64,000 nt of DNA from Fragilariopsis cylindrus CCMP1102 (Eukaryota > Bacillariophyta > Bacillariophyceae > Bacillariales > Bacillariaceae): the NCBI GenBank assembly GCA_900095095.1, contig FMBT01000358.1, forward strand, positions 62,001-126,000, written 5' to 3'. Below, in pieces: positions 24,101 to 35,698 of the stretch. Within the stretch, counting starts at the first letter, position 1, and each line of letters starts with the position of its first letter. The position numbers and the translations under genes are program-made. Under the pieces are notes generated by a model. It did not search any database, was not told the origin of the DNA, and saw only the letters and a list, made by a program, of their open reading frames with translations.

Positions 24101-25205
24101 TGATGTCACATCTAATGTAGATCTGACTTCGCAACATGATAAAGATGAGGCCCCCTCATTTCCGATTCTTCGTTCACATCACAATGTGCTTGATCTATGC
24201 TCCGACGAAGGTAATGACGACAAACAAATGGAAGATGACCATCATCTTATGAAGCCGCTTCGATTGGAGAAACTCCGTGACGAAAGGGCTATACCAGTAA
24301 ACGAAGGCAATATACTACTACCACCTTCGATAGATAGAAAAGATACACGGGAATTGATTGAGAAGATGAAAATATGTGAAAAAGACTCGTCGATTCTTAC
24401 ATCAAAGATTGTTGTCGAACCAAAAGACTACGCTGGTTTTCACAGTTCCCAATCGATCCATAGAGATCATAAATTGATGGAACGACATACAGCGGTTGAT
24501 GGAAACAATTTTGATACCACATCTGTTTGTCATAGCCTCCCGCCAACAGATTCGAACTTCAAAGCTGTCGTCCAGGGAGTTTTCTCCCACATTTCACTCG
24601 GCAGTCCAAGAAATAAAATTCAACTAAAGGATTGGCAAAATGAAGGTGAAAATAAGGAATTTCTCAGCAATTATTTTTACTGTGCAAAGACTGAACAAAT
24701 AAATAAGGAGCAGCAAGCAGCAGCAAACGAGATTTATTTTGAAGGACTAACTTCGTCAGCTACCTTTGGTGATGGACTAGCCTGTGCAGAACCTTGCAAT
24801 GGTCATGATTCGCCATGCTTTTTATTCGGTATCGATACGATGTGTGGAGGATTGATGCACTTTCTTCCAAAGGACGTTGATAGTTGTACATTGACGAAAC
24901 AAAGAAGAGAGAGAAGTGATGGGGGTTTTCCGCGGGTGGCAGCGAGACAGCGTTCAGCATCCTTTAGCATGGGTAAACCTCTTCAAGAACGCCGACACTC
25001 TTTACATTCTGGACTCGATTTATATCAGCGTCGGAATGAGGAGTCCTGGTTGGATATGTTTCAAAGAGCTGCATCCGATCGATTTAATTTTCAGTTCCAC
25101 TCTTCGGATAATGAATTGGAAAAGTCAATACACCCCTTTGATCCCCCTTGTTTGAGTCGGAAGGTACGTGCTAACAGGGAGACAAAGTATGCTCAAGTTC
25201 CTTGA
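21132..25205 (+). CDS. Large disordered protein of unknown function (two frameshifts)
   Basis: Three consecutive open segments fit one gene of about 1,357 residues. The ATG at 21132 opens MAGIVECMPSSHRT. One missing A in the A7 run (21297–21303) leads to KNKKNSVFVATENETN. One extra A in the A5 run (21661–21665) then leads to RRGSFRSASPG and the 1,150-residue main frame. The protein is rich in Ser, Thr and charged residues, with many SP/TP sites typical of disordered phosphoproteins. More ordered islands are a helix near the start of the main frame (YAKALLRSDHELEKLSRKIR), HWKELHSHMRTHFYRE, and a C-terminal block with FLFGIDTMCGG and HSLHSGLDLYQRRNEESW. I recognise no named domain. The end may involve another exon, since GTACGT occurs near 25163. 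Confidence 0.6.
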
Positions 25206-25504
25206 GGAATAGGAACAAGCATATTGGATGCTACTAGGACTAATATAAAGAGAATGACTATTAATATTCATTCAAATACTGCCAGTAGATGAATATTGAA
25301 GTAAAATAAACTTCCGATAGAAATAATTTCAATTAAATTAAATCTAATCTAATCAAATCAACCCAGTGATTATTATGGTTCTAGAGTAGCAATATTCATA
25401 AACCTCGCGTCGTCTCTCTATGATTGATTGTGGGAATATTTTGCTTTTACGGCAAGTAATTCTCTTCGTCGTAGCGCGACATCCATTTTCTCACTCGTTA
25501 TAAA

Positions 25505-27265
25505 TTACATTTCGACGTCAACACGTAGCTTGGGCTGGATTCGTAGAAGAGGAGGCCGTACTCCTCCAAACTGTGAAATAGTTGCTGGGTCATCAGCATC
25601 ATTATGGATACCAAATGTGAAACTATTTCCTCCCATTTGATACCCAGCATAGCCTTGAAGGCTCCCAAAGCCATCGGGCCGCAGCACGGCCACAAGATCT
25701 AGACCCATATCAACAGAACGTTCACTCGGTTTCTTATCCTTGCTGGTCACTTCTGTAACTTTTCTAATTCTTTTGATTTTAGCAGCAGGACTATCAACGA
25801 AGTTGATAACTTTGTCTGTCAACTTGGATTCCATATCACGACAAGGTTTGGTCTTTGTAAGGCTCAGTGAAGGGACCTCTAATTCGCTCAGAATGCTGTC
25901 AAAAGAAAACATCGCAGCACGAATAGCCGCGGCATTCTCACTGGGAACATCCTCGACAGGGGTAACGTCCAACTTTTTCAAAAGTTGGCTTCCAATTCGT
26001 TTCAATGTTCTCTTTTCTAAATTGGCTACTTGTGCCGCAAACAGCTCTACGATGGAAGAGTCGACCAAAGAGGCCAATTGCGTCCTCATTTCTAACCTAT
26101 ACGAGGCCACCAGAGGAAGTCCAGCCGCCACAAGAGTTTCAGAGTCAAAACTAGACAAGATGCGATTCCGCATCGTTTCGGCGTCGGTGCCAAAGTTTTC
26201 GGCCCAAAGCCCTCGGGCGGCACGAGATTTCCACGTTGCGATCCTAGCACGAGCACTTCTGGATTGTTTTGCGTGGGCATTGCTTACAGCGACAAATGCG
26301 TGAGCGATATGAGGTGGATCGAGGGCGACTGAGGCGATACCTGAATCCTTTATTCGTTTGTTCGCCTCCTGAAGAGCCGACGCTAGGATTGATTCCGATG
26401 ACAATAACGATGACGACGAGGAAGCAAAATCTGAAGCAATAGCTTTTGCCGTTGCTAATGTCTACAGTAGTTTTTTCAGATATATGCGTATATGAAAACC
26501 ATGTGAGGTACAGTGCATGTGTGAAGTAGTAAGTAAAGACACTAAAATACCAAATATTATTAGTAGAACAATCGCTGAAACTTAACTTACCTCCTTGGCC
26601 TCCTCCTCGTTCGTAACCGACACTACTCTAACCTCATATAAATCGTCAAATGAGATGTTACTTTCCTTAGTTTCAGCGGCGGTAGCCTCGAAAAGAGTTC
26701 TGACTTCTTGTGCGAGAACGGCATCGAAAGCGTCGTCCGATGTAGATTTGACACAAAGAATCAAAGCTTGTCGGTTTGCATCAACTACCGACGACGATTC
26801 TAGAAAAGTCAACCGTGCTCGAAACAGAGCCGTTAATGTACGGGCATGGCGGGTGTTCTTTCCAAATCCCGCCGCCTTAACATCTCCCTCTGTGATCCCG
26901 TCGACGACAATTGCATCCGACACAAGAGAAGTAATAGCGAGGGCACTTCGTTCGGCAGCCGATGTTCCTCGAAGCGTCGCCCCCCGACAAATAAGACGAG
27001 GAACATTATCGTCTGAAGACGACGACGACAAGGCAAGGATGGCGGCGCCGTCTTCTTCGGTAACGCTCGTTACCAATAAAGAGTCCGTCCCCGGACTAGT
27101 AATAACAGAAACAACCCCATCGGCAGTCGAAATACTAGAAGATGTGATCTTATTGAGACGGAGACCTCCAGAAGCGTCCATCAACGTATATTGTGGTGAA
27201 GTGATAGCATTGACAACCGTAACAGCCAGGGTAACTATAATGATCAACGATGATATTGACGACAT
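25505..27265 (-). CDS. Conserved secretory-pathway protein of unknown function, two exons
   Basis: The ATG at 27265 begins a signal peptide (MSSISSLIIIVTLAVTVVNA). Exon 1 runs 27265–26591, the intron is 26462–26590 (129 bp, GTAAGT…CTGTAG), and exon 2 is 26461–25505, giving 543 residues. Codon phase is kept (EEEAKE joined to TLATAKAIA). The first half carries short strands such as VPRLICRGATLRGT and is Ser/Thr/Asp-rich. The second half is helical (RNRILSSFDSETLVAAGLPL, then a basic linker KIKRIRKV). It ends with a Gly/Phe-rich sheet-like block: GSLQGYAGYQMGGNSFTFGI, then HNDADDP. I do not recognise the family. With no further membrane helix it is probably ER-lumenal or secreted. Confidence 0.65.
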
Positions 27266-28224
27266 TTTTATGGAACGTCGGATTGCCGGTCGATATAGTA
27301 ACTGTCAGTAAAGGCTTCTCGTCGTCTTGTCTCTTAGTCAAGATTGCTTACTAGCTAGTTGACTTGATGTGCTACGGTAGTAGAAGAGTAATGCAATATA
27401 CGGAGCGTCTACGGTGGTTGGCGTTAATACACAGTATTTTGTGTTCGTAAATACAGTTTGTCCAAACAAGTACGAAATTGTAAGCCAAAATGTGATGCCA
27501 CTTGGAACCTGGTGATGGGATTGATTGATTCGGGGGAATCAATATAGGATTCGATTCCTCCTTTTGGTTAATAATGCGCGGGGGCAAGAAAGAAAATTGA
27601 TTGATGAATGAATGTGGTTTTTTAGTACAAACCCTGTTTAGCATCACATTTACGATTCTTTTCTTAAAGTACCTGCACTGCCTACTGGGACATTTCATTG
27701 GCCTTACATACAACCTTTCCATGATTTGATTAATCATCAAGATGTGAGTTGACACCATCTCATGCGTCCTATAGCCGTAGAGATTGAAACTGAACTGAAC
27801 ATTGATGCCAGCAAAGTAGCTACCACAAGGCTAAACATCTACTTCAGGAATGGGCAGTTGTTCCAATGGATCCAGCAACCAGCAACAGATATCAGATTTC
27901 ATCCAAATGCTGTATACTATAACTGGATCTTGTATATGCACGCTTGACTCAATATATATTTTGCTTCATGAATCATCCTATGCAGAATGTTTTACAATGA
28001 TTTGCTATTACTGTGTATTGATCTATATCCAAAGTATGATATTCAGTCGCTTTAAATCATTCAATTAGAAATCTACGTATTAAGTTGCTACTTTTGGTGC
28101 TTAGTTAGTCTGTATAACAATATTTGAAGAGATCTTTCTCGTGCTAATCTCTAACTGAGATCACAGAGAAAAGTTGGGAAGATTCTTTGTAGGTTTACCA
28201 CATTCAACATGCTACATACTACCA
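27266..28224. other. Intergenic, no gene recognised
   Basis: About 960 bp upstream of the secretory-pathway gene and downstream of the fibrillin gene. Open frames are present on both strands, but none has coding composition or a motif I trust. Confidence 0.4.
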
Positions 28225-29196
28225 TTAAATTAACTCATCGTCGTCATCTTCTTCACCCGGTGCCAATTTGTCGTCGACACTAGTTGGTTCTGTACCCCAA
28301 TTCCGAGTGAACGATTTTTCTTTTCGGATCAGTAGTTCTGGCACACCACTGCCATCACGAATCACCAGTAAATCTTCATCTACATACGTTACATAAATGT
28401 CTCGTGTGTACTGTAAAAATTTCGGCAGGTCAACGACTTTTTCTAAGACGGTCGCACTTTCATATGTTTCCCGTAATCGGATTTCAGACAAGACTTCCAA
28501 ATTAGATTTCACTTTCACGGACGACTCTCCCCCCAGTAATGTTTTGACTTTCACGGATGACTCTACACGAGGGGCTGCTCGGCTGATGGTTATATCGAGT
28601 GAGCCAACGATATCTACAAGATTCGACGGCAATTGCTTTGCCAATTGCAATGCAAATAGACCAGGACTATAACCACCTGAGTATAAAAATAATGCAAGTT
28701 GTCTGGTGGGTGATAACAAAGATCCCGTGGACGTGTAACCCCCTGCGTATCGTAATTCCCATATTCCATTTAATAATGGACTTTGTGCAGGTTCTGTGGT
28801 GGGATTTAGTGCCTCTAATTTCAATAATACCTCATTGATTTCAGCGCGAGTTTCCTCTGATGGTGCCAAACCAACACTGGTGGGGATCAAATCCATTACA
28901 TTCGTTACTAACACATCTGATTCGGTTGGTGTAAAATCCTCGCTTTCTACAGTAACAACTTCATCATCTTCATCATAAAAGGGATCGCTTGATGTATCGG
29001 ATGGAGCATCATCCATAGACATGCTTTGTATTTTGGTCAACCAATGATGATTTTTCTCTCGTCGAACTGTTGTCATCGATGATGTTTTCGCTGTGAATGC
29101 TTCTATGCTTGTGAAAGCTGCCGTCATAACAATAAGAGCGGTGACAACGGCGGCGGCTGCGAAGAAAATACTTGTTGAAGATCGAATCCTGCACAT
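28225..29196 (-). CDS. Plastid lipid-associated protein (fibrillin/PAP family)
   Basis: Single exon, 323 residues, ATG at 29196. The N-terminal signal peptide ends with SIEAFTA, an ASAFAP-like plastid signal. The fibrillin fold follows from about residue 95: an N-terminal helix (EETRAEINEVLLKLEALNP), LLNGIWELRYAGGYT (the family's first strand), SPGLFALQLAKQLP, and C-terminal strands (YTRDIYVTYVDEDLLVIRDG) ending in a P-x-L-(I/V)-R-K-E segment. Fibrillins bind lipids in thylakoids or plastoglobules and protect photosystems under light stress. The core contains ESSVKVK twice, 12 residues apart (36-bp unit, 28508–28528 and 28544–28564). The C-terminus is acidic. This fits the photoprotection genes further along the window, though the distance gives no proof of a link. 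Confidence 0.85.
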   Translation of the reverse strand: MCRIRSSTSIFFAAAAVVTALIVMTAAFTSIEAFTAKTSSMTTVRREKNHHWLTKIQSMSMDDAPSDTSSDPFYDEDDEVVTVESEDFTPTESDVLVTNVMDLIPTSVGLAPSEETRAEINEVLLKLEALNPTTEPAQSPLLNGIWELRYAGGYTSTGSLLSPTRQLALFLYSGGYSPGLFALQLAKQLPSNLVDIVGSLDITISRAAPRVESSVKVKTLLGGESSVKVKSNLEVLSEIRLRETYESATVLEKVVDLPKFLQYTRDIYVTYVDEDLLVIRDGSGVPELLIRKEKSFTRNWGTEPTSVDDKLAPGEEDDDDELI

Positions 29197-29716
29197 GATG
29201 ATTTCTCTATTTGTAGAAAAGTTAGCTCTTATAATTCTTTTTTAAGTCTTTCGTTGCTAGTATGTGTGAAAATGAATCCGTTTGGTTTCGTTATGACGTG
29301 CAAAGAGTATCAGGTAAACTCAACTTGTTGTTTTATCTTGCCAGATCAATTTCGAAGAAGAATTTAAAAAAAAAGTGTTGAGTCATCGGTTTTTCCATTA
29401 TTTTTTATTTGATTTCATCATTTTTTCGTAACAAAATTTCATTGATTTATCCATTGTTCACTCATTTTCGTTCGTGATTCATTTTCTATCGCCTGGTTGT
29501 TGTTACGAGCGTCGAAGCGATACAGTAGCATCATCACTCAAAACAAAGCAGAGCGAACCGCGTAAAATCAAATAATTTGGCTTTAGACAACAACTGTCTC
29601 ATTGTGCAGACTCAAGACGTTCAACGCTCATTAACATACCATCGAGTAAAAGAACAAAAAGCTTCGAAATTATTGTGGCGAAGTGATAAGTTTGAGGAAC
29701 GAATAACATCAGCAAA
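29197..29716. other. Bidirectional promoter region
   Basis: 520 bp between the fibrillin gene (minus) and the mitochondrial-like gene (plus). It is AT-rich with T runs (about 29370–29430). No gene supported. Confidence 0.4.
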
Positions 29717-30403
29717 ATGGCGCATCCGTGTATGAAGACGGCATTCACAAAATACCGCCGATCCTCTCCAACTGTCATGAAAGCATTATTACATTTTCGA
29801 TATTCTTCTCGATCGTATCATAAATCATACTTAAATATCAATCATCCAACGGGATCAATATCTCGACAGCGATTGATGTCATCGTCGTCTTCGTCCCAAT
29901 CCAACAAGACGGATAAATTAGTGGGTAGAACAGGCATAGGTGATCGTAGTGGTTCCCTATGGATTTATCTTGGTTGGTCGATGCTTGGAATTGTCGGTAT
30001 CGAAATATGTTTACAATATAAGCAAGAACAAGAAGATTATGAACGTCGACGGTTACTTTCTGATATGCAAATAGAAGCTGACAAAGCAATTATCAACGTG
30101 GCCAATTGGGATGAAACTCTACCCACACTTTTCACTTGTAAGATTCTTCACGTAGATGCAAGTCTGGATGGTACAAAAATGTTAACTCGAAAAAGAGGAC
30201 GTGGTAGTAGCGGGGGTATCAATAGGAATATAGAAATGAATGACGTTGTCGAAATATTAGAAGCGGGTATTGGACCGAATGAAGCTTATCATCTGTGTCG
30301 GTTGCGACAGCAGAAGAAGAGCGACAAAAACAGCGAAACAGGCACCGCATCTGCCGCCATTGGATGGTACCCCATCCAATTCTTAGAAAAAATCGGTGAT
30401 TGA
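29717..30403 (+). CDS. Small single-helix protein, possibly mitochondrial, SH3-like end
   Basis: Single exon, 228 residues, ATG at 29717. The N-terminus (1–60) is basic, rich in Ser, Tyr and Arg and poor in acids, as in mitochondrial presequences. One membrane helix lies at about 80–100 (SLWIYLGWSMLGIVGIEICL). A charged helix follows (EQEDYERRRLLSDMQIEADK). The C-terminal part has a strand pattern, NDVVEILEAGIGPNEAYHLC to GWYPIQFLEKI, reminiscent of an SH3-like barrel ending in G-W-(Y/F)-P. I do not recognise the protein. Inner-membrane localisation is inference from the N-terminus and helix. Confidence 0.6.
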   Translation: MAHPCMKTAFTKYRRSSPTVMKALLHFRYSSRSYHKSYLNINHPTGSISRQRLMSSSSSSQSNKTDKLVGRTGIGDRSGSLWIYLGWSMLGIVGIEICLQYKQEQEDYERRRLLSDMQIEADKAIINVANWDETLPTLFTCKILHVDASLDGTKMLTRKRGRGSSGGINRNIEMNDVVEILEAGIGPNEAYHLCRLRQQKKSDKNSETGTASAAIGWYPIQFLEKIGD

Positions 30404-30766
30404 TTGATTAAAATCGAATTTCAGTTGATATATACTAGCACTGGTTGGTCGTGCAGATAATGGCCCTACACGAACCCTAATGCAAAAAGATTGCATATGA
30501 TATTTCTTTTTATTGTCCAAAAATCTTCTATATAAGACATAAAATTTGTTGAACCATCCAGACTAATCTAACTACGTTGGACGCTTAGGCTCGAGTTAGA
30601 GAGTGAATAGAGCTAGAGAATGAGTAGAGCTTATGCATATGCAGAGAGAAATTTGTAATAGACTATAGAAATACAGCGTGGAATAATAGTATATTATGCA
30701 CATAAATCTAGCATGAAGAAACTCTTAGCATCAAAAGCATAGATTTTAGCTTGTATAAGAATTGAT
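30404..30766. other. Convergent intergenic region
   Basis: 363 bp between convergent genes; it holds both 3' flanks. AT-rich with an imperfect repeat TAGAGxxxGAATAGAGC (about 30597–30628). No gene supported. Confidence 0.4.
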
Positions 30767-31846
30767 TCACGCCAAATGAACTCGATGATCGCGTCGGGTC
30801 ACTTTTGTAGACTTTCTACGGTTCTTCTTCGTGATCATCTTGTTTTGGGTGGAGTTGTTATTATTATTATTATCCTCATCACTTGGCCAGATTAATTCTT
30901 CCTCCGCTTTTACAGATGCATGGTACAAGTGATGGAATTCCATGGCTGTTATGGTACTAGGCTGCCAATGTAGCTCATCTTCGTACGATGGATGAGGCGT
31001 CAAAAGACGTTGATCACGTTCGTCGTCATTGTTGTCCTGCCAGATATTCTCGTCCAACGATAATTCTGAATCTTCTGAATAGACTGGAGACGAAGGCATT
31101 TCGATCATGATTGGGACCTCGTGTGCATCTCTACTCAGGCTCCAAAGTTTTGATGCTTCCGTAATTGCATTAACAGGAGGTCGGTCTCTTGGTTGATGAC
31201 CAATAGGACGATCGTTCTTCTTGCGAATAACATGTTGACGCTCTTGTTGGTGTCGACGAGTACTATCTTGTTGTTCTTGTCTCAGCTCTTGTTCTTGATT
31301 GTAAGAATTTGGTCGTGTCTGTGGTGATAATTGTTCAAATAGGTGTCGTATAGTAGGGAGTTCATCGTATGGACTGACGGGATATATCAGCTCGTTTTTC
31401 TTCTTCTTGGAAGTAACTGTTGTACTGACATCATTCAATTCTTTTGAAGATCCGTCTTGATGCCTTGAAACCGTGGCGCTCTTCATCTGCTTCGTTTTCT
31501 TGCCTTGATAAACGTTGGTGCGATTATTCGATTTTCTGAATACCATGATCGGTAATTCTTCGTTGCTACGGTGACTATTGGAAATGAGAGAATCAGTCCA
31601 CGAAGAGAATGACGTAGTGTTTGATCTTGTCAGTGCAGAGAGAACCTTTCCAGTGCCAAAGCTTTTCCTCCTCCTTTTGCTTGTGCTATCGTCTTCGTTG
31701 TCGATGCTTTTACTCTGGTTTACCTCGGTTGATAATTCACAGGTGAAAGACCAACAAGCTGTAATTTGTGTAAACCAGGAGGGAATCATTATTCTATGAA
31801 ATTGTCGTTGAAATGATTGATTGTCGACTGATAAGGAAGATGACAT
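30767..31846 (-). CDS. Hypothetical charged protein, 359 residues
   Basis: Single exon with ATG at 31846. I do not recognise a domain. It is hydrophilic and rich in Ser, Asn, Gln and Arg. A Gln/Glu/Arg helix lies about 180–210 (YNQEQELRQEQQDSTRRHQQ). An acidic stretch follows (VYSEDSELSLDENIW, DNNDDERDQRL), then a short Asn run, and a basic C-terminus (KNRRKSTKVTRRDHR) that could act as a nuclear signal. The long open frame, codon composition and position between convergent and divergent neighbours support a real gene. Confidence 0.5.
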   Translation of the reverse strand: MSSSLSVDNQSFQRQFHRIMIPSWFTQITACWSFTCELSTEVNQSKSIDNEDDSTSKRRRKSFGTGKVLSALTRSNTTSFSSWTDSLISNSHRSNEELPIMVFRKSNNRTNVYQGKKTKQMKSATVSRHQDGSSKELNDVSTTVTSKKKKNELIYPVSPYDELPTIRHLFEQLSPQTRPNSYNQEQELRQEQQDSTRRHQQERQHVIRKKNDRPIGHQPRDRPPVNAITEASKLWSLSRDAHEVPIMIEMPSSPVYSEDSELSLDENIWQDNNDDERDQRLLTPHPSYEDELHWQPSTITAMEFHHLYHASVKAEEELIWPSDEDNNNNNNSTQNKMITKKNRRKSTKVTRRDHRVHLA

Positions 31847-32810
31847 ACATTACTGCGATACAAGGATTTAAATCGATGGTGTTTCGTTTGGTGGAGTGCC
31901 ATGATGTTGGAGGAGTAGAAGTAGAAACTACGAGTATTCACAGAACGAATATCGGAACTGGCCTTTGAGTGGAGTGATGAACTTTATTGGAGTCAGTAGT
32001 TAATCATTTGAATGCAATAGAAAAATGAAGACGAATAGAACGATCACAGATCTTCCATATTATAATATACATGTATGACAATACTATGAATTTCGGTCGT
32101 CCATTTTCCGTTCATAGTACAATCTGGCCAGTGCGCTGGGTGTGTTAAATTTAAAAGCTAAAGACACACATTTTCGTTGATTTTTTGTGTCTTTAAACTT
32201 AGCTTTGTTAAATGCTGGCGACGTTTCCAATTTTTAATAAGATGTTTCAGTCGAAAATAATGTTTCGTGAAGTTTATTCATACTTAGTATCGAAGGAGAT
32301 ACTCTCGCAAAAATAGGCTACAATACAGTATCATCATGACGCTTAATTCGATCTACTGAGTATCGCTGTCGCTCATCGGAGATATGCAGTATGGCATGCT
32401 TTTATTTGTACCGTTCACCAGTACAACTTGTACTGTACGACGTGACACAACACATTACAGTGTATTAGACAACGTCTCCATTGTTATTCTTAAACCAAAA
32501 TCCATTCGGTCTGTAACCATGTTGTATTCAACACATACATACGGAAGGTATGATCACATGCAAGAAAAATAAGAAAATCCTTTCGTACACTGTCACAGCA
32601 CATAAAAATCCGCATAATAATAACGGTAACTTAAGAGCAAATAAGAGAGACACAAATCACATAATAAAATCAACGAAAACAAATACAGCGTGAAAGCAAG
32701 CCTTTTGGAGTAAAAACGATACTGTAAAGCGGCCTCGTTGTTACCTTCTTGTTTGACCAATTAATAGTAGAAATATTCCAGCGCTATAGTGTGCTAGGAA
32801 ACGAACAATC
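31847..32810. other. Divergent intergenic region with foldback
   Basis: About 960 bp between the hypothetical gene (minus) and LSM14 (plus). It contains an imperfect inverted repeat at 32153–32206 and TACTGTAC near 32431. No gene supported. Confidence 0.45.
32153..32206. repeat. Imperfect inverted repeat
   Basis: AAAAGCTAAAGACACAC (32153–32169) is largely the reverse complement of TGTGTCTTTAAACTTAGCTTT (32186–32206), with a four-base difference in the right arm. It may be a small foldback remnant. Confidence 0.6.
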
Positions 32811-34506
32811 ATGGCTCAAAACCCGCTACTTGGTGAGTGACATTAATTCTGATACAACATAAAAACATATTGTTGTTTGTGATGTGATGAGATTTTCGAA
32901 TATGTTTTTGCGTGATGTAGCGTCGACTAAATCCTACCACAGACAGGATCAAAATTATCTTTGGCTACAGGAATTATGCAATGCGACATATGAAGAACAC
33001 TTGGTTTCGTAAAACATAAATCAATAATTAATTTGTACTACAGTACTTTCAAACCCCCGCTTCGTATCGTTGGTGATATTTTAATTTTGATTGTATCAGG
33101 AATTTTGTTTTTCCGTGCTAGGCCTTCTTCTCTATCAATTGGTTCCCTATGATGATCAAGAGACCCAAAAAATATCTCTGAAATACGACATTATTTGCAC
33201 ACGCTTACTAATTCCCTTTCGCTTTCTTTCTTTTAATGAACAGGAAATCGTATTTCATTGATCTCCAAAAAGAATATCCGATACGAGGGGATTCTATATT
33301 CAATCAATGAAACGAATTCAACTCTAGCATTGCAAAATGTTAAATCGTACGGAACGGAGGGTCGTGATGAGACGGACCCTGCTACTGCGTTTGTTGCACC
33401 TCAAGAAGGTATCCACGCATATCTGCTCTTCCGGGGTTGCGACATCAAAGATTTGCACGTACACGAGCAACAGCAGGATTCGTCAGATGCATCCCAAGAA
33501 ACATCGAAATCAGAAACGCAGCCCGTAGATCCGGTCCCTACAACAAAATTGACAGAAAAGACTTGCAAACGTGATACGACGGATAAGGAGATACAGAACC
33601 CGTCCGCTGTTCCTGTGAAATCATCAACATCCGCTCCAGCGACAAAGAAGGAAAGCCAACCGGCCGGCAGTACTAAGAAAGAGCGTCCCGTCTCCGATAA
33701 TACTACTGCTACCAATAGTAATAGCAACAACAATAACAGTAACTCCCAGAGGCGGTCAACAACCACGCGAAGACATCCAGCAGCGGTTGGAACGGGAGCA
33801 AGTTTATTGAATCGAAAGGCGCGAGGGACAGTCCAAGGAGGTGTGTTTTAATCAAGCATAACGTATTTTTTCGTATTTTTTATGGATGGACTCGCACGCC
33901 TGTTTGTCGTTGAAACATAGTAATCTAATAGCCTGACATTTTCCTTCTTTTTTCGTTCAAATCGTACCTCTCTCCGCTCTATAAGGCCCCGGTCCTGAAA
34001 ACCCCGAAGGAGAATTTGATATCCAAGCCAAACTAAATGAATTCGATAAGGGTGACGACGACGACGACGACGATCCGCTAAAAGAAACGAACAATGAAGA
34101 AGATGACGAAGCCGGGGACGAAATGGCACATCCAGAAAGTATCAGTGGATCATCGTCACATTACGAAAAAAACGATTTTTTCGATTCAATTTCCTGTGAT
34201 GCTATAGACAAGAAATCAGGAGTCGATAACCGTCTTCGAGGGAAAGATGAACGAAACTTGAATACAGAAACATTTGGAGCGACAGCCTTGAACTCTCAAC
34301 GAAGACGTCGGGGACGTGGCTACAATGGCCGAGGTGGCGGACGAGGAAGAGGTGGTGGACGTGGTCGAGGTCGTGGTCGTGGTAGAGGACGTTATTATAA
34401 CAACAACAATAGCAACAACCAACAAAACACAGAAGGTGTAAATCCTGGTAGAAATAGCAGTGGAAGTATGGCACCTTCAATGCAATCTGCGTCAGCTTCT
34501 TCCTAA
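32811..34506 (+). CDS. LSM14: LSM14/Scd6/RAP55 family mRNP protein
   Basis: Three exons: 32811–32832, 33244–33840 and 33986–34506; introns are 411 bp (GTGAGT…CAG) and 145 bp (GTGTGT…TAAG). The product has 379 residues. The tiny first exon gives MAQNPLLG, needed to complete the LSm domain: GNRISLISKKNIRYEGILYS, then ALQNVKSYGTEGR, then AYLLFRGCDIKDLHV. A Ser/Thr-rich linker follows. Exon 3 has EFDIQAKLNEFDK (a divergent DFDF box), KNDFFDSISCDAIDKK (FFD box), ERNLNTETFGATALNSQRR (TFG box) and an RGG-type Gly/Arg tail. These elements in order define the family, which binds mRNA and DEAD-box helicases (DDX6/Dhh1) in P-bodies and represses translation. Confidence 0.93.
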
Positions 34507-35698
34507 ATGGAGATACGGAATACTGTAATACTGCTTAATCATATTATTGTGTTATTCATTCGGAAAAGTGGCGGCTATGGGAAAGAAAAAGAGAGATTCG
34601 AATCTACAGTGGGAGGGAAATAAGTAGATAGATAATGTTGGAAAAGAAAGAAAGAATCCCCATTCATTGTGATATATGTATGGGGTTTTGTTTCTGGAAA
34701 ATGGTCATGGTTCGTTTTAAAATGGCGTTTTTGGTACTAAAATTGGACCATGGTCGAATTAAATATTTACCACTAGAGGTGATTGATTCGAGTATCCATG
34801 GTAATTATTGTGTCGGTGGCAGAAAGTTAAATTACTACTACAATACTAGAAAGGAGTTCATTGATCATATGGCGCTTGTCGAAAATAGCTTTGTCTTTCC
34901 TACACTTTCTTCCCTCTAGCTTAGCGAATAGCATATATTACCATTTTTTAATATGGAAACGGCTGCTTATTTACTTAATGTTTGCAAAATAGCCTTTCTT
35001 CGACATTTTCTTGATGTAGAGTCTGAATTATAGTGAACCAGTGTTTATTCTTATCTCGAGCCAGAGAAACCGGCATCTACCAACAATGCGATACAAAAGG
35101 ACTAAAAAGAATATGCGTCTACTATTTTTATCTCCTTGGGTTTAAAATCGTATACTGCATGTACACGTACGTAGTCCTACGATTATGATACATATCTAGT
35201 AGCAGACTAAATGTAAATGCAAGTTAAGTTATGATACAAAAAGAATTGGAAGTATTTATGACTACATCTTATCTTACAATATTATAGCAATAGCTGCATG
35301 CACCACATAGCAAGTGATGCAATGATATAGGGGGATTGGATTCTCACCAACAAATTGATACCATGAGAGAGACCACTGGAATTTATTTTAATTAGTGCGC
35401 TACTATCAGGTTGTATGCGCACCGTAAAAATCTGCAGTAGATGAATATGATATGTATGTCGCTATCTCAACAACGCAATCATATTTTAATTCGGCGTGGC
35501 TGGCACGCCAAAGCTCAGAGAATCCAACTTGGCTTGCTTTGTGTTTGACCGAAAAAGTCTGAAGCATTAACGCAGTTACCTCGAGTCGATTTATCGGATA
35601 GCAGGGGGAACGGCGCTAACCGAAGGGTAACGGGGTAGACTCTGATGCGGGAATATGGTTTCTGAAAGCCCTCTCCCGGTGAGAGAAAAACGATCTCT
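34507..35698. other. Convergent intergenic region
   Basis: About 1.2 kb between the 3' ends of LSM14 and VDE. A 94-codon frame (34635–34919, plus) follows LSM14 closely, but I find no feature to support it; it may lie in the 3' UTR. The rest is AT-rich with no gene. Confidence 0.45.

Noticed and set aside
25740-26303. 187-codon plus-strand frame
   Set aside because: Shadow of exon 2 of the secretory-pathway gene on the opposite strand.
28508-28564. Duplicated ESSVKVK in the fibrillin as a novelty
   Set aside because: I recall a similar repeated strand in other diatom fibrillins, so it is probably a family trait.
34635-34919. 94-codon ATG frame after LSM14
   Set aside because: No domain, no signal and odd composition; more likely LSM14 3' UTR or chance.
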